Assembly: GCA_026014875.1 (NCBI GenBank)
Contig: JAOZHO010000034.1
Coordinates: forward strand, 62,001 to 126,000
Origin: Candidatus Bathyarchaeota archaeon
GTDB lineage: Archaea; Thermoproteota; Bathyarchaeia; TCS64
Direction: 5' to 3'
DNA: 64,000 nucleotides
In this document: positions 33,510 through 41,214 of the stretch, one piece after another
How positions within the stretch are numbered: the stretch's first letter is position 1
Layout: every line of letters begins with the position of its first letter
The notes under the pieces: model-generated
Databases searched by the model: none
Seen by the model: only the letters and a program-made list of their open reading frames with translations
Told to the model about the DNA's origin: nothing
Position numbers and translations under genes: made by a program

Positions 33510-33593
33510 TTTTGATCTCGACCATGGCGATGCCAATAATGGGAATTCTTGCGACCGGGGTAGTCCATGAACATCTTTGCTCCTGCAGGAATC

Positions 33594-34340
33594 CTATTTT
33601 GAATGGTAAGGACCGTGGGGATGCGTAGGGGGCATCTCGAGGTCCCCGTTGAGGACCTCCACGAATACCCTTGCGGCTAAGCCCCTTCCTAGTGCCAATG
33701 TGGCTCCTCTGAGGCTCAACTCGAGGGGGCCGTGAAAGGGAGCGGCGTTGATAACCTCAACTACTGTACCCTTGGTTAAACCCATGTCAAGGAGACGTTG
33801 GTAGGCATTGGTCCCCGCTCTGATGAATGCGACTTTACCTCTCTCCCCAGGCTTAAGGTGTGATAGTTCGGTGAGGAGAAACGTGGAAGCCTCCGGCCTC
33901 TCGGTTAGACATTCTTCGCAGTCTGCGACATCGAGGGTGCATGCGGGGAGTGTCATCGAGTCGTCGGGGCAAGTCGCGGGGTTGTCGAGGGTCCTACAGA
34001 GAGCGATGGCTGCCTCATCCGAGAGGCTGTGCTCCATCCTGCACGCCTCATTGTGGACCTTCTCCTTAGCCATGCCGAGAATGTCATGGAAGAACCTCTC
34101 GAGGAGCCTGTGCTTCCTTACGACTTTTTGAGCATGCGCAACACCTGCCCCTGTTAAAGCAGTACCTTTGTACGGTTGGTGCTTAACGAGGCCTTCATCA
34201 GCTAGTCTTTTGATCATTTGGGTGACGCTGGGGGGAGATACGTTCAGCCTTTTCGCCAGGTCCGTGGTTTTCGCCAACTCTCTTTTCTCATTGAAATAAT
34301 AGATAGCCTCGAGGTATTCTTCGACGCTGTGGCTAATCAT
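33594..34340 (-). CDS. DtxR-family metalloregulator with C-terminal FeoA domain
   Basis: A 248-residue protein. The N-terminal winged helix is SVEEYLEAIYYFNEKRELAKTTDLAKRLNVSPPSVTQMIKRL. The metal-binding dimerisation domain includes HRLLERFFHDILGM and MEHSLSDEA. A Cys-rich stretch (CPDDSMTLPACTLDVADCEEC) follows, and then a FeoA/SH3-like domain (GERGKVAFIRAGTNAYQRLLDMGLTKGTVVEV). It should repress iron uptake when Fe2+ is bound. The ATG at 34340 is preferred over a TTG at 34349, since the palindrome and TATA box lie just upstream. It precedes feoB. Confidence 0.9.
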   Translation of the reverse strand: MISHSVEEYLEAIYYFNEKRELAKTTDLAKRLNVSPPSVTQMIKRLADEGLVKHQPYKGTALTGAGVAHAQKVVRKHRLLERFFHDILGMAKEKVHNEACRMEHSLSDEAAIALCRTLDNPATCPDDSMTLPACTLDVADCEECLTERPEASTFLLTELSHLKPGERGKVAFIRAGTNAYQRLLDMGLTKGTVVEVINAAPFHGPLELSLRGATLALGRGLAARVFVEVLNGDLEMPPTHPHGPYHSK

Positions 34341-34350
34341 GCCGTTCAAA

Positions 34351-34366
34351 TTTAGGGTGGACTAAA
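34351..34366. promoter_or_regulatory. Candidate DtxR operator
   Basis: TTTAGGGTGGACTAAA has inverted arms TTTAG and CTAAA. It lies between the TATA element (34367-34376, ATATTTAAAT) and the ATG at 34340 on the minus strand, where a bound repressor would block transcription. Half-sites of TTAGG type are usual for DtxR/IdeR boxes. Binding is inferred. Confidence 0.5.
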
Positions 34367-34379
34367 ATATTTAAATGAT

Positions 34380-34551
34380 GTGGTAGATTAAGGATAATTA
34401 TGGAGTTCTATCTTGAAGTTTCAAAGTCTACCCTCTATTTACTAGTTCAGCACGCGTGAAAATTATCTGAGGAGAATTTTGATAAACCTCTGGTTTCACG
34501 ATTCTTAACCCCTCGAATAACATTATAGCGCGACAAGGTCCCCGCCCTAAC
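34380..34551. other. Intergenic stretch with a long inverted repeat
   Basis: CGTGAAA (34455-34461) and TTTCACG (34494-34500) are inverted with a 32-base spacer. They might be a transcript end or an insertion-sequence end, because a transposase fragment follows. No gene was seen. Confidence 0.3.
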
Positions 34552-34788
34552 ATGAACACCTTCAAGATCCACATGCTCAAAAAAGCCTGCGAGAGAATCC
34601 AGAAACTAGGAGACCAACTCGCCAAAATAGAGCCCCTCCTAGACTGGGCGGCCCTCTCTTCCGTGGTTCATGGAGTCGAGTTCTGCTGGGTAGTCTCTAC
34701 GAAGCTTGGTTCTAGTACGAGTTATCCGCGTTTGATGAGACGTTCGTCGGTTTCTCTCCATTCGGCGGGCATGTATATGTGCTATTAA
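34552..34788 (+). pseudogene. Transposase N-terminal fragment
   Basis: The first 34 residues (MNTFKIHMLKKACERIQKLG, then DQLAKIEPLLDWAAL) match the start of IS4/IS5-superfamily transposases of archaea, which read ...F..KKAYERIxELGDxLxEIExLIDWxxFRPI. After DWAAL the similarity ends and the remaining residues look unrelated, so about 85 per cent of the transposase is missing. It is a decayed insertion sequence. No matching copy elsewhere in the window was seen. Confidence 0.55.
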
Positions 34789-34897
34789 CGTAAACGCGAA
34801 ATAAATCACATGGATAATCCAAAGTATTTTTTGTAATTTTTTAATGAAACCTATGTAGTTATTAGGGCATTCATGATATGTTTAGGGAATACAGACT

Positions 34898-36568
34898 TTG
34901 CCGCTTCATGGACAGCTTCAGGCGATATATAACATCCTTCTAGTCGTAACCGTAATCAATCTCGCCACGAGACGCCTCCGGCTCCCCTCATCCCTCGCGC
35001 TCATACTTGCGGGCGTCATGTCTACGGTTTTGACCTCATTCAGCCTCCCTATTCTGAGCCCCGAGATATTCATGTCCCTTCTTCTTCCTCCTATCTTATT
35101 CCAGGAGACTCTTCACCTGGATATTGACGGCTTCATAGATGAATCAAAGCCCGTTTTCGGATTTGCGATATTTGGAACCCTCTTGATGATCGCCGCTGTA
35201 AGCCTCTTTCTAAATATGGTCCTCGGGTTCAGCCTCTTGGAGGCGTTCCTCCTCGGCATCATCATCGCCCCCACGGATCCAGTGGCGGTAATTAACGTGT
35301 TCCAAGATATAGGTGTGGTCAAGAGGTTTCAACTAATTGTCTGCGGTGAATCCCTCTTCAACGACGGTATAGCCATCGCACTCTACTCAATAGTCGCGAG
35401 CATCATCACCCTCGGCACAATCACAACGACCAGTGTGGTGAAGATCACAGCCATGGCCATACTCGGAGGCGTCCTTCTTGGGATTCTTTTCAGCTACGCC
35501 GCCCACATCTTGTTCTGTTGGACCGACGATAAGTTCACGGAGGTCCTCATCTCCTTCCTCGTCGCCTTCGGCGTCTTCTGGATCTCCGAGACGATAGGGG
35601 CGAGTGGCGTGATAGCCACGGTCACGACAGGACTTATCATCAATTACAGGACCCATGCCTTCGGGGGAATAGGGAAGGACTCCTTCGAGATGCTCGAGGC
35701 CATATGGGAGTTCGTCGGCTTCGCAGCTTCGAGTATCGCATTCATATTCATCGGAGCGAATCTGAATATCTCCGTTCTCTTCGCCAACGTCTATCCCACA
35801 ATATACCTCTTCGCCTTCATCATGATCTCAAGGCACATAATGGTCTACGTGGTGGGGAACCTAATCGAGAGACTGGGAAGCAAGAAGATCCCGGGGAATT
35901 GGATGCCGGGATTGTCCTGGTCAGGTCTACGAGGGGCCGTCTCTGTGGTGCTCGCTCTAGGCGTTAGCGGCTTGGGCCTCCCCCACGCAGATGATATCAT
36001 GGCGCTAACATTCGGAGTGGTCTTGGCAAGCAATGTAATCCAGGGGCTATCGATCTCCAAGGTGCTCACACACTTAGGACTGACCCCTCAAAGCGGAGAC
36101 CTCCCAGGTGAAGCAAAGGAAGTCGCCCCACAAAGGATGAACGCCGAGTACTCTTCTCAAGGATTCAAAACAGAGGGGAGCATCGGGGAGAAGATATTAT
36201 TCTCTGCGCCGGAGTACTTTGTGTTCGAGACGAGGATTGGCACGTGGATCCTACTGCGGCTCCAACATGCGCTGGAGTTCATCAACATGTACGCGGTGAC
36301 CAAGATGCCCAAGGCCGAAGGGGGCATGCTTAGAAGGGGCTTCGCGTTCTCGACCGACTTGATCGTCTTCGGCCTTACGCGAATAACACAGGCTCGGCGG
36401 GACTATTACTGGGAGAGGGAAAAACAGTACGCGACGGATAGAAGCCGTCAACTGGACTCGCTGTATGAGATAAGGAAGCGCCAAGTGGACAGGATCATGA
36501 AATCCGGAGGCATCGACGGCTTACGAAGGCGCAAACCGAAAAAACCTAAACCCTCGGACACCGAATGA
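34898..36568 (+). CDS. CPA1-type cation/proton antiporter (NhaP-like)
   Basis: A 556-residue antiporter with 12 or more membrane segments in the first 400 residues. CPA1 motifs are LLLPPILFQETLHLD, GIIIAPTDPVAVINVF and VCGESLFNDGIAIALY. The amphipathic segment SGLRGAVSVVLALG lies near the end of the membrane part. A soluble tail of about 160 residues ends in a Lys/Pro-rich stretch. It should exchange Na+ or K+ for H+. The start is a TTG at 34898, since no in-frame ATG precedes the first segment. The tail may sense ligand or pH but has no recognised domain. Confidence 0.85.
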   Translation: MPLHGQLQAIYNILLVVTVINLATRRLRLPSSLALILAGVMSTVLTSFSLPILSPEIFMSLLLPPILFQETLHLDIDGFIDESKPVFGFAIFGTLLMIAAVSLFLNMVLGFSLLEAFLLGIIIAPTDPVAVINVFQDIGVVKRFQLIVCGESLFNDGIAIALYSIVASIITLGTITTTSVVKITAMAILGGVLLGILFSYAAHILFCWTDDKFTEVLISFLVAFGVFWISETIGASGVIATVTTGLIINYRTHAFGGIGKDSFEMLEAIWEFVGFAASSIAFIFIGANLNISVLFANVYPTIYLFAFIMISRHIMVYVVGNLIERLGSKKIPGNWMPGLSWSGLRGAVSVVLALGVSGLGLPHADDIMALTFGVVLASNVIQGLSISKVLTHLGLTPQSGDLPGEAKEVAPQRMNAEYSSQGFKTEGSIGEKILFSAPEYFVFETRIGTWILLRLQHALEFINMYAVTKMPKAEGGMLRRGFAFSTDLIVFGLTRITQARRDYYWEREKQYATDRSRQLDSLYEIRKRQVDRIMKSGGIDGLRRRKPKKPKPSDTE

Positions 36569-36580
36569 GTCACGCGTATC

Positions 36581-36736
36581 CTAGGTAGATTTCTGGTACT
36601 TCCTCCCCACTCCGTCGTAGATGGTGCACCCAATGTCCAGCCTGTAGGCTAGCTCAGCCAGCTCGGGCGTGATGTCCACGTAGCTGAACCCAAGGTGGTT
36701 GCACGGCCAGACCCCGATGAACTCCTCGTCAGGCAT
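36581..36736 (-). CDS. Small protein, 51 residues
   Basis: A short frame starting ATG at 36736 with GGAAGG seven bases upstream. It encodes an acidic start (MPDEEFIGVWPCNHLGFSYV), then a helix (DITPELAELAYRLDIGCTIY), ending VGRKYQKST. Codon choice looks like the neighbouring genes and the two Cys are well placed. I do not recognise the family. It converges on the antiporter with about 12 bases between stops. It could be an intact small gene or the remainder of a larger one. Confidence 0.5.
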   Translation of the reverse strand: MPDEEFIGVWPCNHLGFSYVDITPELAELAYRLDIGCTIYDGVGRKYQKST

Positions 36737-36938
36737 CGTTATCCTTCCTTATAGGATGGGCCACGACGGATTACACCGGTCGCGAGCGCAGAGGGCATCC
36801 TAGGTGATGATAACTATAATAGCCACGGGCCATAAATAGACCCACTTTAAGAATGGGTCAGATCCAGAGCGGCTACACAACTTATCCCTGAAGACCAAAA
36901 GGGGCATGCCGTCTGCAAACCACCCAGGGTGATATCCC
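36737..36938. other. Intergenic stretch before the IS110 remnant
   Basis: Nothing supportable is seen besides TATA-like ctataagg (minus strand, about 36750) that could serve the small gene at 36581-36736. Confidence 0.3.
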
Positions 36939-37065
36939 ATGAAGTATGTTGGAATAAATGTGCATAGAGAAAAGGTACCAATCAGCCGTCCTCGAAGAGG
37001 ATGGGGAGCTGCTCGACCAGATCCACGCGTGCCGAAGAACCTGCCAGACAAGGGAACCGGTGTAG
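36939..37065 (+). pseudogene. IS110-family transposase remnant (frameshifted N-terminus)
   Basis: The frame begins MKYVGINVHREK. After one extra base it continues YQSAVLEEDGELLDQI. Together these match the N-terminus of IS110 transposases (MKYVGIDVHKxxxxxAVLDEDGExL), including the first Asp of the DEDD site, here changed to Asn. Similarity stops after about 28 residues and the frame ends at TAG 37063-37065. The remnant lies five bases before the glycosyltransferase start, so an insertion was followed by deletion here. Confidence 0.6.
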
Positions 37066-37069
37066 AATA

Positions 37070-38200
37070 ATGAACGGAATCATACCCGAATACGTGGATG
37101 GCGTGAGCATAGTGATACCCACATACAACCGCTGTCTTCATCCAAATGACGAAAGGAATCCCCTCATGTGGTGCATCTCTTCCATCAAGCAACAGACGTA
37201 TGAAGGATTAGAGATAATCGTCGTGGACGACGCCTCAACTGATAATACCCACACGAATATGACACAAAAATGCAGGGGAGACCTAAACGGAATAGATCTA
37301 AAATACTTGCGAAACGAGGAGAGAAAGGGTTCATCCATAAGCAGAAATATCGGTGCAAGCCTGGCAAGCAACGAGCTGGTTCTCTTTCTTGACGATGACT
37401 GCATCTTCATGAGCAAGGACGCGGTGGCCGCAGCGGTGTATTCATTCAAGGAGACGGAGAGAGAGGGAAACGACATCGGGGCGATGCATCTGCCTGTGTA
37501 TTACCGGTCAAACAGATTCAAGAATGTCCTGCCCGTGAAAGAGATATTGGGCATAGACTATGAGAACGCCCGCATCCGTTGCAGCACTAGCTCCTTCCCG
37601 AAGGAACGGTCTGAGTTTAAGGAGGACGACTATTTCAAGGGCACACACATACTCAAGCCCCTGGAGGTTAACAATCTTGCAGGTGTCTTCATGTGCAACA
37701 AAGAAGTGTACCTCGATGTCGGCGGATTCTCAGACTATTTTCCCACACCCGCCCTTGGCGAGGAGCACGAACTGGCGCAAAGGATGACTGAGAGCGGTTA
37801 CAAGCTCTTCTTTGCTCCGGACCCCAAGTCGGCCTTGCTCCATTTCAAATATGGCAGAGAAGACAAAGAGCCTGTCGTGCCATTCGGACCGTTGCATCAC
37901 AATGCGGTGGAGTTTCCACTGTCATTGAAAGAGATGGTCGATGAGAGCAGGATTGTGAGGGACTACACAGGAAATGCCGTCACTGTCGAAGAGGGCATGT
38001 ATTCTTACGTGTTTGGTAGATCGATGATCTTTAGTGGCAACGAATCATGCAAGCGAAGGTTCAAAGAGCGCGTGAAGGATGAGATCATAGAGAATAACGG
38101 ATACGTCTATTTCAATCGAAAAATAAATGACAGAGACCTCAGGGAAAGGATTTGCCTGGATGCGATCAGTGCAGCTGAAATGAAATACAACGCCCTCTAG
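37070..38200 (+). CDS. Glycosyltransferase family 2
   Basis: A 376-residue GT-A enzyme: VSIVIPTYNRC at the N-terminus, VVDDASTDNT, the ASNELVLFLDDDCIFM region with the metal-binding DxD-type site, and FMCNKEVYLDVGGFSDYF with GEEHELAQRM as the acceptor-side motif. It transfers a sugar from a nucleotide sugar in the cytosol or at the membrane face; no transmembrane segment is visible. The ATG at 37070 is chosen because upstream sequence belongs to a transposase remnant. It is more AT-rich than most neighbours, suggesting transfer. The acceptor is unknown. Confidence 0.85.
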   Translation: MNGIIPEYVDGVSIVIPTYNRCLHPNDERNPLMWCISSIKQQTYEGLEIIVVDDASTDNTHTNMTQKCRGDLNGIDLKYLRNEERKGSSISRNIGASLASNELVLFLDDDCIFMSKDAVAAAVYSFKETEREGNDIGAMHLPVYYRSNRFKNVLPVKEILGIDYENARIRCSTSSFPKERSEFKEDDYFKGTHILKPLEVNNLAGVFMCNKEVYLDVGGFSDYFPTPALGEEHELAQRMTESGYKLFFAPDPKSALLHFKYGREDKEPVVPFGPLHHNAVEFPLSLKEMVDESRIVRDYTGNAVTVEEGMYSYVFGRSMIFSGNESCKRRFKERVKDEIIENNGYVYFNRKINDRDLRERICLDAISAAEMKYNAL

Positions 38201-38278
38201 ACTGGATGCGGAGTCGGATAAAGAGATAAATCTGATGATGCTGTAGGGGCGAATCACCGCTTAAAAATTAAGCGAGAA

Positions 38279-39559
38279 TCAAAGGAAATACAGGTAAATC
38301 GTGGATACAATCAGGTTCACCATCGTGACTCCGAAGCAGATAACGAAGAAGCGTCCTAGGGGTATCGGGTGTCCCTCTTGTTCTGCGACCCCGATGGCGA
38401 TGATGCTGCTGGGGGAACCTATCGGGGTCAGGCAGCCACCGAGATTAGCCCCTAGAACTAGCCCCCACCAGACTTTAGCCGAAGCTCCCTCTTGGATCCA
38501 TCGGCTCATAACCGGGGCCAATGTGGCTGTAAGGGGGATGTTGTCGACTACGCCCGAGGGCACTGCGGAGAGCCACATGACCGCCGTGGGCATATTCACG
38601 GGTAAATGATCCACGAAGTTCAACATCCAGTCCGAGAGCATATCGATCAGCCCATTCTTGTCGAGGCAGTTCACCAAGACGAAGAGGCCGGCGAGGAAGA
38701 TCACCGTGGACCAGTCGATGCCTCTCAGTGATTCCGTCGGGCCCTCCCCGGAGAACATGATCATCAGGAAGCCACCCGCCATCGCTACGAAAGCGGGGGT
38801 CAGGCCGATCTGATCGTATACCGCAAAGCCGATAATGGTGAAAACCATAATCAAGGCCGCTACAGCCATTCTCCAAACCTCACCCTCTTCGTCTAACTCC
38901 CTTACGGATATATTCACCCAGTCAGAGAATTCTAGGGCCCTCATCTCCTGCGTGATTCCTTTTTCGACCTCAGAACCGAAGACCCTGATAAATATGAGCA
39001 GGGTTACTACGAAGAGGATTATCCCGATGGGCGCGATGTTGACCAAGAAGGCGGAGAATGATATCCCACCCTCCACGGCGACGATTATGTTGGGTATGGA
39101 GCTCATCAGAAGCATCATGCCTCCGATGTTCACTATTATGGCCTGGAATATCAGAAACGTCTCGGGCTTTATCTTGAGGGACTTGGCTAGGGGTATGGTT
39201 ATCGTGGCCATGATGAGCATTCCTCCGATGTTCTCCAGAAAGATGGAAAGGACAAATGTTAGAACCATCATAATTATGGCGAAGGAGGTTATGCTCTTGG
39301 AGGCCTTGGTTATCTTCTTTGCGAATACGTTGAATATCCCCGATCTCTCCGCGCCCCTCACGAGTAACATCATGCCGACGATGACCCCTAGTATCTCGAT
39401 ATCGATGAAGTGAAGAACCTCTTCGGCACTCACGGCTCCTACAAAAACCATAGCCCCTGAGCCTAGGAGAGCGGCGTACATTCTGTGAATCCTTTCTGTC
39501 ACTATTAGGATTATAGTTAACAAGAAGATAATTACGGAGGCGGTTTGAATAGGATTCAT
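38279..39559 (-). CDS. ArsB/NhaD-type ion transporter (IT superfamily)
   Basis: A 426-residue membrane protein with about 11 predicted segments and an internal repeat. Features are IDIEILGVIVGMMLLVRGAERSGIF, ENIGGMLIMATITIPLAK, ANLGGCLTPIGSPSSIIAIG, and a polar loop around 200-225. The second NxGG plus TPIGSP motif is typical of NhaD, P-protein and arsenite permeases. It may exchange Na+ and H+ or export an anion; substrate not assignable. The ATG at 39559 is 23 bases after a small damaged frame on the same strand. Confidence 0.8.
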   Translation of the reverse strand: MNPIQTASVIIFLLTIILIVTERIHRMYAALLGSGAMVFVGAVSAEEVLHFIDIEILGVIVGMMLLVRGAERSGIFNVFAKKITKASKSITSFAIIMMVLTFVLSIFLENIGGMLIMATITIPLAKSLKIKPETFLIFQAIIVNIGGMMLLMSSIPNIIVAVEGGISFSAFLVNIAPIGIILFVVTLLIFIRVFGSEVEKGITQEMRALEFSDWVNISVRELDEEGEVWRMAVAALIMVFTIIGFAVYDQIGLTPAFVAMAGGFLMIMFSGEGPTESLRGIDWSTVIFLAGLFVLVNCLDKNGLIDMLSDWMLNFVDHLPVNMPTAVMWLSAVPSGVVDNIPLTATLAPVMSRWIQEGASAKVWWGLVLGANLGGCLTPIGSPSSIIAIGVAEQEGHPIPLGRFFVICFGVTMVNLIVSTIYLYFL

Positions 39560-39582
39560 GTATCGGCTTGCTCTTATGTCGT

Positions 39583-39798
39583 TTAATGCGGCTCTACTTT
39601 GATTTTACGGTACTCCGCCATCAGTTCATCCTGGGTATGCTTCCTCAATCTTAGATCATATTTTTTGCCATGCGCCTATCTCCCTCTCATCAAACCCAGA
39701 GGAGATGCTAGATACCTGGTCCCGTATCCCCACGAACTCTTTCTCAAGCGCCTCTTTACCCAAATTCTGATCTGTTTACCGATATCCATATCGACCAT
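39583..39798 (-). pseudogene. Small disrupted gene upstream of the transporter
   Basis: No single frame covers this stretch well, but joining three pieces gives a 71-residue protein: MVDMDIGKQIRIWV, then KEALEKEFVGIRDQVSSI through DEREIGAWQK, then KYDLRLRKHTQDELMAEYRK to the TAA at 39583-39585. The shifts fall at GGGTAAAG and at a run of six A, and cancel each other. Each piece has the mixed charge of a helical soluble protein. In the first frame alone a TAG interrupts it. It could be a pseudogene or a sequencing error in homopolymers. It lies 23 bases before the transporter start, so a shared operon is likely. Confidence 0.4.
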
Positions 39799-40171
39799 CG
39801 CCTAAATTCAATAGAATCATTCGCAAGCGTCACATGATTGTTAGCCTCTCACATTAATGTTATGGAGGGTGCATCACCGCGCGCGGCTATATGAAGGCGT
39901 GTTTATCCTTTACCTCTAACATCCACCCGTGAAAACTGTACAACCGCCTATCCCCCCACCATGAGACATTATGACTATACGCCTAGGCTCCTCCAATTGC
40001 GCGCGAGATCTCTTGTCGTGGTGTATCCGCCCATTCTACCTCAGCCATCCAATAGTAGACCAGATAGTTAGGCATCATCGGAAAATTTATCCAGGGGATA
40101 AAAATGGAGAAGGATTAAAACCGAATATTCCCCTAAAACACCCTATAAACTACCCAAGCCAAGAATTTTAT
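39799..40171. other. Intergenic stretch left of the tRNA-end repeat
   Basis: No supported gene. The sequence is AT-rich with frames that lack ribosome-binding sites or family resemblance. It may hold remains of the insert next to the tRNA gene. Confidence 0.25.
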
Positions 40172-40191
40172 ATGGTGGACTGGGAGGGATT
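40172..40191. repeat. 20-bp copy of the tRNA-Ala 3' end (candidate att site)
   Basis: atggtggactgggagggatt is identical to 40981-41000, which covers the CCA, discriminator base, 3' acceptor strand and part of the T-arm of tRNA-Ala on the minus strand. Such a partial tRNA copy is what tyrosine-integrase elements leave at their far end. Confidence 0.7.
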
Positions 40192-40249
40192 ACCCTAAAA
40201 TTTTAGGCAGAAATGATTTGTTTAATCTCTGGGCGGGGTACGAACCCTT

Positions 40250-40351
40250 CTAGAAATGGAAACGAAAGATATATTCTTCGACACATTTCATCTTACCATC
40301 TGAAAACCTGAGAAGTCTTCTTTCTCCAACCCTGTTCTCAAGGTTGTCCAT
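40250..40351 (-). pseudogene. Short coding remnant inside the tRNA insert
   Basis: A 33-residue frame (ATG 40351 to TAG 40250-40252): MDNLENRVGERRLLRFSDGK, then MKCVEEYIFRFHF. It is preceded in the same frame by LDYFYEL. The composition looks like a real protein fragment of the same AT-rich style as the DUF6884 gene 45 bases upstream on the same strand. The family is unknown. It is probably the end of a deleted gene. Confidence 0.3.
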
Positions 40352-40396
40352 GAGTTCATAGAAATAGTCGAGCTAAACAAATCTATCCAAAGTCTA

Positions 40397-40846
40397 TCAC
40401 GTGCAAGTGAATGGTTTGTTTTCTCTTAGGGCTTCCCTTACTGCGCGCGCAATCATTATCCCAGTGCAAGGAGTTATGACTTTTTGATCGGTGCTCTTGA
40501 AAGTTTCAATGACCAAGTTTGCGTAGGTTGTTCCTCCTAGGGCTACGATACAGGGATATTCAGAAAACATGTCCTTCGCCTGTTCCCTTAATTCTGATAA
40601 CGAGATAGGATTGGTTTTGGGATCATTAAAAGCAACGTGATAATCTTCAGGGATAACAAAGTCAGGTTCAATGAAACCATATTTCGGCGAGAGAATCACC
40701 CATTTATCAGAAAAGGTTTCAGCGTACTCTCGATTTACCTTGAAAGGCGGTCCTGTGTATACATTTTTAGCTAAAGTAGGTCTAGCATTTGGTATGTTTT
40801 CCCAGATTTTCCTTCTACCGCTAGGTACAACGACTAAGGATTTCAT
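40397..40846 (-). CDS. DUF6884 domain protein
   Basis: A 149-residue protein matching the DUF6884 (YaaA-like) pattern. It starts with VVVPSGRRKIWENIPNARP, then AKNVYTGPPFKVNREYAETFSDKWVILSPKYGFIEPDFVIPEDY, FNDPKTNPISLSELREQ and VALGGTTYANLVIETF. In most members the N-terminal motif is PCGKxK; here the Cys is Ser. The family occurs on mobile elements and near restriction or defence genes; its biochemical role is not established. It is the only intact gene of the AT-rich insert at tRNA-Ala. The ATG at 40846 fits the family start. Confidence 0.75.
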   Translation of the reverse strand: MKSLVVVPSGRRKIWENIPNARPTLAKNVYTGPPFKVNREYAETFSDKWVILSPKYGFIEPDFVIPEDYHVAFNDPKTNPISLSELREQAKDMFSEYPCIVALGGTTYANLVIETFKSTDQKVITPCTGIMIARAVREALRENKPFTCT

Positions 40847-40981
40847 GATTTGAGTAGTATAAGAATATACGTTAATATATTATTCGAAATTATCTGTGTG
40901 ACTCATTCGCCTGCGTTAATAAAGGCTCCCTTAATCCAGACCATGAAAGTTAGGGATAGAGGTCGATTAACCTGAGAATGA

Positions 40982-41058
40982 TGGTGGACTGGGAGGGATT
41001 TGAACCCCCGACCCCTGCCATGCCAGGGCAGTATTCTACCGAGCTAAACTACCAGCCC
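40982..41058 (-). tRNA. tRNA-Ala (GGC), CCA encoded
   Basis: The minus strand folds as a complete tRNA. Acceptor GGGCTGG pairs with CCAGTCC, including the G3-U70 pair that identifies tRNA-Ala. The D-arm contains TAGCTCGGTAGA, anticodon stem CTGCC/GGCAG encloses loop CTGGCAT with anticodon GGC, and the T-arm carries GGTTCAAATCC. Discriminator A73 and an encoded CCA (40982-40984) follow. No intron is seen. Its 3' end is duplicated at 40172-40191. Confidence 0.95.
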
Positions 41059-41214
41059 ACTTCACCAACACATCAAGCAAACTACCTAAAAACCTTCCCC
41101 CGGGACATCAAAAGAATATAATACGAGAACAAACCATCAACCCTCCCCCACATCTCCCCCGATTTCAAGAGAGTTTTTATCATCCCGCCAGATCATCTAG
41201 AACAGGGATACAAC

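Larger units (their letters stand above)
40172..40981. mobile_element. 0.8-kb insert at tRNA-Ala carrying a DUF6884 gene
   Basis: The interval lies between the two direct repeats. It is visibly more AT-rich than the flanks and holds one intact gene (DUF6884, 40397-40846), a short coding remnant (40250-40351) and no integrase. The intact tRNA copy is on the right. It is best read as a remnant of a larger integrated element reduced by deletion, or as a very small passenger element moved by an integrase elsewhere. Confidence 0.55.

Noticed and set aside
39971-40198. A 75-residue plus-strand frame left of the tRNA insert
   Set aside because: It has no ribosome-binding site or family resemblance, and its last codons are the copied tRNA end.
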